The position numbers and the translations under genes were made by a program. Below are positions 8,366-16,355 of a DNA stretch of 49,133 bases, one piece after another. The notes below the pieces were generated by a model. It saw only the letters and a list, made by a program, of their open reading frames with translations. It had not been told where the DNA came from and searched no databases. The DNA comes from Mycobacterium montefiorense (GTDB taxonomy: Bacteria > Actinomycetota > Actinomycetes > Mycobacteriales > Mycobacteriaceae): the NCBI RefSeq assembly GCF_003112775.1, contig NZ_BFCH01000027.1:20101-69233 (forward strand). Reading direction: 5' to 3'. Positions within the stretch are counted from its first letter, which is position 1. Every line of letters begins with the position of its first letter.

Positions 8366-11300
8366 GTGACTGCGGAGCACGGTCAGGACACCGTGAACAG
8401 CATGTGCGCTTACTGCGGCGTGGGCTGCGGCATGGTGCTTCAGATCACAACCGATCCCCAGAGCGACCGCCGTCACGTCGCGAAATCTGTTGGAAACAAG
8501 ACTCACCCCGCCAACTTCGGCCGGCTGTGCACCAAAGGCGCAACCACCGCAGACATGCTGGCCGCCCCCGGGCGGATGGAGTCAGCCCATTGGCGCGCCG
8601 AGCGCGGCGAATCCCTTGCCCCGATCGATGTCGACGCCGCGATCACCCAGTCCGCGAAGCAGTTGCGCGCAATCGTCGACGAGCACGGCCCGGACTCCTT
8701 CGCCCTGTACGTGTCCGGGCAGATGTCGCTGGAAGCGCAGTACCTGGCGAACAAGCTGACCAAAGGATTCATCCGCACCAACCAGATCGAGTCAAACTCA
8801 CGGCTGTGCATGGCCAGTGCGGGCTCGGGATACAAGCTGTCACTCGGCGCGGACGGGCCGCCCGGTTCCTATCAGGACTTCGAAAAGGCCGACGTCTTTT
8901 TCGTCATCGGCGCCAACATGGCTGACTGCCATCCAATTCTGTTCCTGCGCATGATGGAGCGTGTCAAGGCCGGCGCCAAGCTGATCGTGGTTGACCCGCG
9001 GCGCACCGCAACCGCGGAGAAAGCCGACCTCTTCCTGCAGATCTCATCCGGCGCGGACCTCGCACTGCTCAACGGGCTGCTGCACCTGATCGTCGAAAAC
9101 GGCCACACCGACCCCGAATTCATCGCTGAGTTCACCGAGGGCTGGGAAGAGATGTCCAGTTTCCTCGAGCAGTTCACCCCCGACAACGTCAGCGAAACCA
9201 CCGGCATCCCAGCCGAAGACATCCGTACCGCCGCCCGCTGGATAGGCGAAGCCGAAAACTTCATGACCTGCTGGACGATGGGGCTCAACCAAAGCACGCA
9301 CGGCACCTGGAACACCAATGCGATCTGCAACCTGCACCTAGCAACCGGCGCGATCTGCAAGCCGGGCAGCGGCCCGTTCTCACTCACCGGCCAGCCCAAC
9401 GCGATGGGCGGACGCGAAATGGGTTATATGGGGCCGGGTCTGCCGGGCCAGCGCGCGGTGACGTCGCAGGCTGACCGCGACTTCGTCGAGGACCAGTGGG
9501 GCATCCCCCGCGGATCATTGCGCAGCGAGGTCGGTACCGGCACCGTCGACATGTTCTCCCGCATGGCCAATGGGGAGATCAAAGCCTGCTGGATCATCTG
9601 CACCAATCCCGTTGCCAGCGTTGCCAATCGAAAGACGGTGTTGGCAGGCCTGGAGAGCGCGGAGCTGGTGATCGCCCAGGACGCGTTCTTCGAGACCGAG
9701 ACCAACGGCTACGCCGACGTATTGCTGCCCGCCGCCCTGTGGACAGAGTCCGAAGGCGTGATGATCAACTCCGAGCGCAACATGACGCTGTTCCAGCCGG
9801 CCGTTCGGGCGCCCGGCCAGGCGATGCCGGACTGGCAGATCATCGCCCGCATCGCTTGCGAGATGGGCTTTTCGGATCACTTCAACTATGACTCCGCCGA
9901 GGACATATTCGAGGAGATCAAGGGATTCTGGAACCCCAGGACCGGCTACGACCTGCGCGGCGCGAGCTACGACCTGCTGCGGCAGACGCCGCTGCAGTGG
10001 CCGTGCCCACCCGGGAGCACCGACGACCGCAACCCCATTCGCTACCTGAACGACGGTGTCAGCCAGACCCGGATGGTCCGCGAGGACGGCAGCGCGCCGC
10101 GGCTGGTCTTCCCCACCGCGAGCGGTCGTGCCATGTTCTTCGCCCGGCCGCACCTGTCGCCCGATGAGATGCCGGACGACGACTACCCGTTCCTGCTCAA
10201 CACCGGGCGCCTGCCGCACCAATGGCACACGATGACCAAGACCGGCAAGGTCGCCAAACTCAACAAGCTCAATCCCGGACCGTTCGTCGAAATCCATCCT
10301 GAGGATGCCGCGCGGCTCGAGATCAGCGATGACGATCAGGTCGAAATCGCTTCGCGCCGTGGCCGTGCCGTGTTGCCTGCGGTGGTCTCGGACCGGGTGC
10401 GGCCGGGCAATTGCTTTGCGCCGTTCCACTGGAACGACGCCTTCGGCGAATACTTGTCGATCAACGCCGTTACCAACGACGCGGTGGATCCGGTGTCCTA
10501 CCAACCGGAGTTCAAGGCGTGTGCGGTCACCATCACGAAGATCGCCGCCACCACTGCGGATTTCGTCACCGAGCCCGCACCCTCGGCGGCCACCCACACT
10601 GCGGCACCCGCACCTACGGAGGTTACGGAAATCAGCTTGTCCCAAGTTGACGCCATCGCCGAAATTCTCGGTGTGGCAAACGAACCGACTCCTGTGCTCG
10701 GCCCGCTCGGCCGCAGCTACCTTGCCGGGGTGCTAGCCGGATTGCGCTCGGAGGCCGGTCGGCGCGCCGTCGGAGTGCCGACCCTGCCGCTCAACGCCCC
10801 GCTCGACACCACCACCCGGCTGTGGGTGGACGGCCTGCTCGCGGGGATGTTCGCGCGTACTGAAGTGCCTGCCTCGATGCCCACGGTAGCGCTGGCATCG
10901 GGCGCCATCGAGGCGCCGGCGCAGCCGCCCAAGCCCCCGCGAGCCGAGGCCAAGCCGAAGCAAGCTCCGGTGGTGGTGTTGTGGGCCTCGCAGACTGGCA
11001 ACGCCGAGGAACTCGCCGCCGATATCGTCGCCCAGCTCGGCGCGGCCCAGCTGCCCGTCGTGCTGCACGGCATGGACGACTTCCCGTTGGCCGACTTGCC
11101 GACAACCCAAGAGCTGCTGATAGTCACGAGCACCACCGGTGACGGCGAAGCACCCGACAACGGCACCGGACTGTGGCGGACGCTCAGCGGAGACGGCGCA
11201 CCGCAGCTCACCAATACCCGTTACGCCGTCCTGGCCCTGGGGGACTCCAACTACGACGACTTCTGTGGATACGGGCGCAAACTCGACGAACGGCTGGCGG

Positions 11301-12604
11301 AGCTGGGCGCGACCCGCATGGTCAACCGCGTCGACTGCGAGCCCGATTTCGAGGAAGCCGCCGGCAGCTGGCTGGGCGCAGTGATCGAGGCGCTGACGCG
11401 CACGCCCACCCGGGTCGGCCAGGGCGGCAACGCGCCGGCGCCCGCTACGTCCGCGCCGCGTCCGGCAACCCGTCCCGAGACACCGACCTACAACAAAAAG
11501 CGCCCGCTGGTCACCGACATGATCCGCAACACCACGCTGAGTGGACCGAGCTCCGCAAAAGACGTGCGGCAGATCGTATTTGACCTCTCCGACGAGACCG
11601 CCAGCTATGAAGCGGGCGACGCGCTCGGGGTGTGGCCGCGCAACAGCGACCAGCTGGTCGACGAATGGCTGTCGGTCACCGGACTGGACGCGCAGACACC
11701 GGTCGAGGTGGGCGAACACGGCCTGATGTCGTTGCGCTCCGCGCTCACCGAACGAATCGAGATCGCCCACATCAGCCGGGACCTGGTGCGGTTCGTGCAG
11801 GAGCGCACCGGCAACGCCAAACTCGCACAGCTGCTGAGGCCGGAACACAAAGCCGAGCTGAGCAATTGGATCTGGGGACGCCAGTCCGTGGACCTACTGG
11901 CTACGCTGCCGGTCGCCGCATCGGCCCACGAGTGGCTGAGAGTCCTCAAACGCCTTCAGCCGCGGCTGTACTCGATATCGTCGAGCCCCAAAGAGTGCCC
12001 GGGGGAAGTTCATCTGACCGTCTCACCGGTGCGCTACAACTACCAGGGCGTCCCACGGCGCGGGGTCTGCTCGACCTACCTCGCCGACCGCTCCCCCGGC
12101 GATCGAGTCGCGGTCTATCTACAGCAATCGAGCAATTTCCGGCCGCCGAGTGAGTCGGACACGCCGATGATCATGGTCGGCCCCGGGACCGGTATCGCGC
12201 CGTTCCGCGGCTTCCTGCAGGAGCGCCGAGCGCTCGGCCACACGGGGGCCAATTGGCTGTTCTTCGGCGAGCAGCACGCCGAGACCGACTACTACTACCG
12301 CGACGAGCTCGAGCAGATGCGTAACGACGGGGTGCTCAACGAGTTGGACCTCGCGTTCTCCCGGGACCAGACCGAGAAGGTCTACGTCCAGCACCTGATG
12401 CGCAAGCGCGGGGCCCAGCTCTGGAGCTGGTTGCAGGACGGCGCACAACTCTACGTCTGCGGCACCGCCGACCCGATGGCCAAAGACGTCGATCGAGCGC
12501 TCTGCGACATCGCGGCCGAGCACGGCAACCTCGACCCGGACGCGGCCACGGCTTACGTCCAGTCGCTGAGCGCTGATAAGCGCTACCACCGCGATGTCTA
12601 CTGA
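8366..12604 (+). CDS. single-chain assimilatory nitrate reductase fused to a sulfite reductase-type flavoprotein (NADPH) module
   Basis: A 1412-residue fusion. Residues 1-730 are a molybdopterin oxidoreductase of the NasA/NarB/NapA type, with a [4Fe-4S] motif formed by C14, C17, C21 and C55 and a C-terminal dinucleotide-binding region (LLNTGRLPHQWHTMTKTGK). A linker follows. A flavodoxin domain starts near 865 (VVVLWASQTGNAEE), a CysJ-like FAD domain near 1045 (with RLYSISSSPKECPGEVHLTV), and an NADPH domain (MIMVGPGTGIAPFRGFLQER) near 1270. Electrons would pass from NADPH through FAD, FMN and FeS to the molybdenum site, reducing nitrate to nitrite in the cytoplasm. A one-piece nitrate reductase of this kind has been described in M. 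smegmatis. The GTG start has an AGGAGG site nine bases upstream, and a GlnR-like box suggests nitrogen control. No nitrite reductase lies in the window. Confidence 0.92.
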   Translation: MTAEHGQDTVNSMCAYCGVGCGMVLQITTDPQSDRRHVAKSVGNKTHPANFGRLCTKGATTADMLAAPGRMESAHWRAERGESLAPIDVDAAITQSAKQLRAIVDEHGPDSFALYVSGQMSLEAQYLANKLTKGFIRTNQIESNSRLCMASAGSGYKLSLGADGPPGSYQDFEKADVFFVIGANMADCHPILFLRMMERVKAGAKLIVVDPRRTATAEKADLFLQISSGADLALLNGLLHLIVENGHTDPEFIAEFTEGWEEMSSFLEQFTPDNVSETTGIPAEDIRTAARWIGEAENFMTCWTMGLNQSTHGTWNTNAICNLHLATGAICKPGSGPFSLTGQPNAMGGREMGYMGPGLPGQRAVTSQADRDFVEDQWGIPRGSLRSEVGTGTVDMFSRMANGEIKACWIICTNPVASVANRKTVLAGLESAELVIAQDAFFETETNGYADVLLPAALWTESEGVMINSERNMTLFQPAVRAPGQAMPDWQIIARIACEMGFSDHFNYDSAEDIFEEIKGFWNPRTGYDLRGASYDLLRQTPLQWPCPPGSTDDRNPIRYLNDGVSQTRMVREDGSAPRLVFPTASGRAMFFARPHLSPDEMPDDDYPFLLNTGRLPHQWHTMTKTGKVAKLNKLNPGPFVEIHPEDAARLEISDDDQVEIASRRGRAVLPAVVSDRVRPGNCFAPFHWNDAFGEYLSINAVTNDAVDPVSYQPEFKACAVTITKIAATTADFVTEPAPSAATHTAAPAPTEVTEISLSQVDAIAEILGVANEPTPVLGPLGRSYLAGVLAGLRSEAGRRAVGVPTLPLNAPLDTTTRLWVDGLLAGMFARTEVPASMPTVALASGAIEAPAQPPKPPRAEAKPKQAPVVVLWASQTGNAEELAADIVAQLGAAQLPVVLHGMDDFPLADLPTTQELLIVTSTTGDGEAPDNGTGLWRTLSGDGAPQLTNTRYAVLALGDSNYDDFCGYGRKLDERLAELGATRMVNRVDCEPDFEEAAGSWLGAVIEALTRTPTRVGQGGNAPAPATSAPRPATRPETPTYNKKRPLVTDMIRNTTLSGPSSAKDVRQIVFDLSDETASYEAGDALGVWPRNSDQLVDEWLSVTGLDAQTPVEVGEHGLMSLRSALTERIEIAHISRDLVRFVQERTGNAKLAQLLRPEHKAELSNWIWGRQSVDLLATLPVAASAHEWLRVLKRLQPRLYSISSSPKECPGEVHLTVSPVRYNYQGVPRRGVCSTYLADRSPGDRVAVYLQQSSNFRPPSESDTPMIMVGPGTGIAPFRGFLQERRALGHTGANWLFFGEQHAETDYYYRDELEQMRNDGVLNELDLAFSRDQTEKVYVQHLMRKRGAQLWSWLQDGAQLYVCGTADPMAKDVDRALCDIAAEHGNLDPDAATAYVQSLSADKRYHRDVY

Positions 12605-12621
12605 GTCACCTTGCTAAACCC

Positions 12622-12659
12622 GTAATACGGCCGAAACGCGGCACACCCGCGGCCGAAAC
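12622..12659 (+). promoter_or_regulatory. second GlnR-like box, duplicate of the one before the nitrate reductase
   Basis: The pattern is GTAAT-n6-GAAAC-n6-CACCC-n6-GAAAC. Periodicity and both GAAAC sites are the same as in the box at 8269-8306, and the flanks are alike (shared CCGTAA, ACGGCC, GAAACATC and TGTCGCAC). The distance to the following start codon is 58 bases, against 59 in the first copy. It starts 17 bases after the reductase stop codon. Confidence 0.55.
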
Positions 12660-12717
12660 ATCGCTGTCGCACCATGTGCTCAACAACTTGGTGCGTACTC
12701 GATGAAGGGGTGCCCAC

Positions 12718-12936
12718 ATGGCAACCGAGGACCGACTGGGCGACCATGAATCGCCGCTGGCGCAAGTCGCCTGGGCAGGGTTGCCCGTCAACTTGGATTG
12801 GGCGTTCTCCCAGGCACAGCGCGACAAGGTTTACACGCAACACCTGACACGTGAGCGCTGGCGCGCGCTACGCACCCAGGCACGCGAGCGCGACGCCGCC
12901 GCGGACTTGCAGCCGCTCGATGCCGAGGCGGGCTAG
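12718..12936 (+). CDS. 72-residue ORF, likely remnant of a duplicated nitrate reductase gene
   Basis: I recognise no independent family. Residues about 26-50 (LDWAFSQAQRDKVYTQHL and on) align with the reductase NADPH-domain segment LDLAFSRDQTEKVYVQHL, and the identity extends to the DNA level around 12338-12430. The upstream 100 bp also copies the reductase promoter with matching spacing to the start codon. The ORF therefore looks like what remains after internal deletion of a tandem copy, joining its 5' end to a piece of its 3' end. Coding potential is plausible (ATG start, high GC third position, C-terminal acidic tail), but no Shine-Dalgarno is obvious apart from GAAGGGG about 10 bases upstream. 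It could be a living small protein under GlnR or a decaying relic. Confidence 0.5.
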   Translation: MATEDRLGDHESPLAQVAWAGLPVNLDWAFSQAQRDKVYTQHLTRERWRALRTQARERDAAADLQPLDAEAG

Positions 12937-13090
12937 GGCGGCAGCCGATCCCCTCAATTCGCGTGGCGTGACCTGGCTGGGGACTGGATCGAATGACACG
13001 AATCCGAGGTCCCAGGGGCACTATCGTGATGCTCGCCGAGAAACTGAAGAAGAACTGACGGCCAGTAGCGGAAGAACTCGTTGGTAGAAC

Positions 13091-14482
13091 TCACTTCATG
13101 CCGCCCGATGTAGGCAGGTCGGCGTCAGCCCAGGCACCATATCCTCCCAACACGTCCGACACGTCGTTAAAGCCTGACGTTCGAAGCACACTGGCGGCCA
13201 CCATTGAGCGTGAGCCGCTGGCACAGTAGGTAACGACTGGAATCGCTTTGTCGAGTGTCGCAAGTGAGTCAACGAGCGCCGGCAGCGGAATCTTGAGGGC
13301 GTCGGGGATGGCCCCTTCTTCCACTTCTGCCGGGCCGCGCACATCGACGATCTGTAGGCGCGATCCACGGTCGCGCAGTCCGGCGAGCTGGTGCACGCTC
13401 AACCGCGACGCGGCTATTACGAGATCCTGCCGACCCGCGACAACCTCTGCAAGGTCGCGTAATTGGCCAATGACGCGATCATATCCCACGCGCGACAGGC
13501 GGACCTTGGACTCGCGTGCGTGAACCGGGTCGCCAACGAGCACGATGTCGCGCTCCGATGACAACACGTTGCCCGCCCACTCGGCGAGACGTCCCTGCAG
13601 GCCGACATTGATCGCACCGCGGAGGTGGCCCAATGCGTAGTCGCCCGGTGGGCGGGTGTCCAGGAGAATCGCCCCTGCCGCGGAGTGCTGGAGCACGTCA
13701 CCGATACCGAGGAGTGGCGGAGAATCGTCTTGAAGCAGTGGGTGGGCCTGAGCATTGCAATGCGACGCATACTCGAAGTACGGCGGTTGCACCGACTGCC
13801 CTTGGGTAACCGCGGCGACAAATCCGTCGACATCGGTCTTTTTCAGCGCATAGTTGGTTTCTTTTTGCTTGCCGATCGTCGAACTGGTCTCGCTTGAAAG
13901 ACTTTTGCCGCACGAGGACCCGGCGCCATGAGCAGGAAATACCCGCGTGTCGTCGGGCAACTTCAGCAGCTTGTCGTGCAGCGATCGGTAGAGCGAGGCA
14001 GCGAGCTCTTCCGCGGTTATGCCGTCCGACGAGCAAAGGTCTGGACGTCCTACGTCGCCAACGAATAACGTGTCACCGGTGAGAACGCCGTAAGGTACCT
14101 CGTCGTCGGGATGCTCGTAAACGACGATCGAGATGGACTCGGGAGTGTGGCCGGGGGTCGAAAGAACCTCGAATATCACTTCTCCCAGTGCGATTCGCTG
14201 GCCGTCACGCAGTGGCTCGATCGGAAATTCAACATGCGCCTTGTCGCCGAATGAGATTACCGCCCCGGTGGCCCGTGCTAACTCCAAGTGACCGCTGAGA
14301 AAGTCTGCATGGATGTGGGTCTCGATGACTCGTTCGATGCGGAGCCCGTTTAGTGCCGCTTCCTCAAGGTAGATGCCGATATCCCGCCGTGGATCGACAA
14401 CGACTGCGCGGCCGGTGGTTTCATCGCCGATAAGGTAAGACGCCTGTGACAGGCAGTCCAGATAGTGCTGGGTAAAGATCAT
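13091..14482 (-). CDS. MBL-fold hydrolase fused to two rhodanese domains (persulfide dioxygenase-like)
   Basis: A 463-residue protein. Residues 1-210 are a glyoxalase II/ETHE1-like metallo-beta-lactamase domain with the metal motif THIHADFLSGH, plus STPGHTPESISI and FPAHGAG. Two rhodanese domains follow. The first (about 265-355) lacks a catalytic Cys, having LVGDPVHARESK at the loop. The second (about 370-460) has the active loop YCASGSRS. Relatives oxidise glutathione or other low-molecular-weight persulfides to sulfite and move sulfane sulfur; in mycobacteria the thiol partner would more likely be mycothiol. The start is supported by an AGGAGG site 10 bases upstream. It lies downstream of the CAP-like gene on the same strand but has its own leader, so it may be transcribed separately. 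Confidence 0.87.
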   Translation of the reverse strand: MIFTQHYLDCLSQASYLIGDETTGRAVVVDPRRDIGIYLEEAALNGLRIERVIETHIHADFLSGHLELARATGAVISFGDKAHVEFPIEPLRDGQRIALGEVIFEVLSTPGHTPESISIVVYEHPDDEVPYGVLTGDTLFVGDVGRPDLCSSDGITAEELAASLYRSLHDKLLKLPDDTRVFPAHGAGSSCGKSLSSETSSTIGKQKETNYALKKTDVDGFVAAVTQGQSVQPPYFEYASHCNAQAHPLLQDDSPPLLGIGDVLQHSAAGAILLDTRPPGDYALGHLRGAINVGLQGRLAEWAGNVLSSERDIVLVGDPVHARESKVRLSRVGYDRVIGQLRDLAEVVAGRQDLVIAASRLSVHQLAGLRDRGSRLQIVDVRGPAEVEEGAIPDALKIPLPALVDSLATLDKAIPVVTYCASGSRSMVAASVLRTSGFNDVSDVLGGYGAWADADLPTSGGMK

Positions 14483-14549
14483 CGGGTGGTCCTCCTTTAG
14501 TCCACTTCCGGTCAGAGGTCCTGAACTGCGGATACTTCGAACGGCACGC

Positions 14550-15044
14550 CTACCGCGTTGGCGGGGTGGGCTGACCGTACACGGCGACCACGACGGTGCG
14601 GTCTAGGCTGTTGTCCGACCACACCCCGATATTTGTGTTGGCGCAGTCCCGAATGATCGCCATGTCGTCGGGGTTGTAGTACCACTGGTTGACCAGTTCC
14701 AGGCTGCTGATGGCGATAGCCGGATTGATCGCTACCGTCTCGGCGGCTCTGCCGCGGAAGCCGGCCGCGTTGGCGCGATCCTGTGGTGTCGAACCATCAG
14801 ATCCGTTATCGCCGTTGATGTTTCGATTGTTAAGCATGTCGTCGGCATGCCATTGCGCGGCCAGCGTCAGCGCATTGTTCCGGATGACGTCGTTGGTGCA
14901 GCCCGCCTGGTGCTGCAGGGTGTAGACGGCCGAGACGACGGCACTGTTGAGCCGCTTGTTGTCGGCATGCGCGGCCGGTACCGCTAATCCTGACGCCGCC
15001 GAAAGAATCACGACGACGGGCAGCAAGCGTATCCATCCGGTCAT
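14550..15044 (-). CDS. CAP/SCP-like secreted protein
   Basis: A 164-residue protein with a clear Sec signal peptide (WIRLLPVVVILSAASGLAVP, then AAHADN). The mature part resembles small mycobacterial CAP-domain proteins: alpha-helical with the segment LTLAAQWHADDML, a GFRGRAAETVAINPA stretch corresponding to the conserved 'E' region, a paired Cys at CTND and RDCANTNIGVWSD, and a final VVVAVYGQP strand. It closes the mce gene run, 14 bases after the second Mce-associated gene, so it is probably co-transcribed. The role is unknown; an envelope or secreted lipid-binding function is an inference from the CAP fold. Confidence 0.7.
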   Translation of the reverse strand: MTGWIRLLPVVVILSAASGLAVPAAHADNKRLNSAVVSAVYTLQHQAGCTNDVIRNNALTLAAQWHADDMLNNRNINGDNGSDGSTPQDRANAAGFRGRAAETVAINPAIAISSLELVNQWYYNPDDMAIIRDCANTNIGVWSDNSLDRTVVVAVYGQPTPPTR

Positions 15045-15058
15045 CTAACCTCCCCGAA

Positions 15059-15664
15059 TCACACCGGGTCGAAGCGCGCGACGAGCCATCGGCCATTGAC
15101 CTTGTCCAGCGTCACCTTGATGACGGGCTGGGTATCGGTGGGAGATCCGCCGCCAATCGTCACGGTCTGGTTGACGAACAGCAGAGCCACCGCATGGTCG
15201 GCGGCTGCCGAAACCGAGGACGCCGCACTCACTTTCGCCACCGACGAGATGCGCTTTTCTTTCGCACCCGGGATCACCACCTCGTGGATCAGCGCGGTGT
15301 AGGCGTCCTTGAACTCGCCGGTCAGCCGTTCGCGTGCCGCACCGAGATCCTTGTCGACCGAGTCCGCCCGGTACGACAGCAATGCGGCGGCGTCTTCGCT
15401 TGCCGCCCGGACCGATTCGGTGCGAGCCAGTGCCAGCTCATCGGATGAGCCGAGGACCCATCGGAAGTAGCCGGCGCCCAGCGCCAGCACCAATGCGATC
15501 GCCGGCAACACCCCGTAAGCAAGCACCCGCGACCACGGGATCGCCCGCCGCTCATGCGCGGGTTCCGCTAAGGCCGCATCCGTCGGCTCGATGGAATCTG
15601 TTGCCTCCTCGAGGATCTCCTCGTCGGGGGTGCCGTTCTCGATGTCGTCGCGAAGTGTCGTCAT
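15059..15664 (-). CDS. Mce-associated membrane protein (second)
   Basis: A 201-residue protein with an acidic cytoplasmic N-terminus (residues 1-45), one membrane helix (VLAYGVLPAIALVLALGAGY), and an extracytoplasmic C-terminal domain ending in KVNGRWLVARFDPV, the usual ending of Mam proteins. Mam proteins stabilise or assist Mce lipid import complexes. The ATG at 15664 overlaps the stop of the preceding Mam gene as ATGA, which fixes the start. The frame runs on to 15733, but that extension overlaps the neighbour and is not needed. Confidence 0.82.
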   Translation of the reverse strand: MTTLRDDIENGTPDEEILEEATDSIEPTDAALAEPAHERRAIPWSRVLAYGVLPAIALVLALGAGYFRWVLGSSDELALARTESVRAASEDAAALLSYRADSVDKDLGAARERLTGEFKDAYTALIHEVVIPGAKEKRISSVAKVSAASSVSAAADHAVALLFVNQTVTIGGGSPTDTQPVIKVTLDKVNGRWLVARFDPV

Positions 15665-16338
15665 GGCACGAACACCACGTTCGACACCTTGGCGTCGTCG
15701 CCGACCGAGCGGACCTCGATGCGCATCCGCCATTCCCGCGGCGCTTCTTCGCCGCCCGCCGTCCGCGACTTCACCGCGACCGCGACCAGGACTTGGGCGG
15801 AGTCGCCCCGCTGGGATTCCAGACCGGCATCGGTGACCGTCCCCTCTGATTTCGACTGCGCCGCCTTGACGACCTCGGTGAACGGCTTGGCCCGCTGCTC
15901 GAAATCGTCACGGAACGCTCCGGTGGCGATGTCAAGGATTCGCTGCACATCCGCGTCGACCTCGGTGTAGTTGATCGACGTGAGGTTCACCGCGCCCTGG
16001 CGTGCGACCTGGACGAACAGATCGCGCTGCGCCTGGGCTTGATGCCTTTCGTAAGCGCGATATCCGACCCAGCCCGCCAATCCGCTCAGCACCGCCACGA
16101 TCGCGGCACTGGCGACCAGCGCGGTCGCGACGCGCGAAAGGGGCCGCGGGCGAGCCCGGTGCCGCAAGCGGGCGAGCCGGCCCGTGGATTCGCTTTCAGT
16201 TTCTGCTGCCTCGTCAACCGGTGCTGCCTCGTCGACCGGTGCAGCGCCGTCGTCTTGCGCGCCGTCGTAGTCGTCGACTTCGGCAGTCGTTGACTCAGTG
16301 ACCTTTTCGGTCTCGGGGGTGTCAGGCTCGTCGGTCAT
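15661..16338 (-). CDS. Mce-associated membrane protein (first)
   Basis: A 225-residue Mam protein. The first 80 residues are very acidic and include a short tandem repeat, DEAAPVDEAAPVDEAAE. One membrane helix follows (VATALVASAAIVAVLSGLAGW), then a periplasmic domain with NYTEVDADVQRILDIATGAF, common to Mce-associated proteins, ending in VSNVVFVP. It follows mceF by 17 bases with its own GAAGGAG ribosome site seven bases before the ATG. It belongs to the same transcription unit and likely supports the Mce complex in the envelope. Confidence 0.83.
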   Translation of the reverse strand: MTDEPDTPETEKVTESTTAEVDDYDGAQDDGAAPVDEAAPVDEAAETESESTGRLARLRHRARPRPLSRVATALVASAAIVAVLSGLAGWVGYRAYERHQAQAQRDLFVQVARQGAVNLTSINYTEVDADVQRILDIATGAFRDDFEQRAKPFTEVVKAAQSKSEGTVTDAGLESQRGDSAQVLVAVAVKSRTAGGEEAPREWRMRIEVRSVGDDAKVSNVVFVP

Positions 16339-16355
16339 GTTTCTCCTTCACACTC

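Noticed and set aside
9515..11848. Two long minus-strand open frames (9515-10645 and 10733-11848) inside the nitrate reductase
   Set aside because: They mirror the codon periodicity of a strongly supported plus-strand gene, show no family motif and have no ribosome sites; they are typical high-GC antisense frames.
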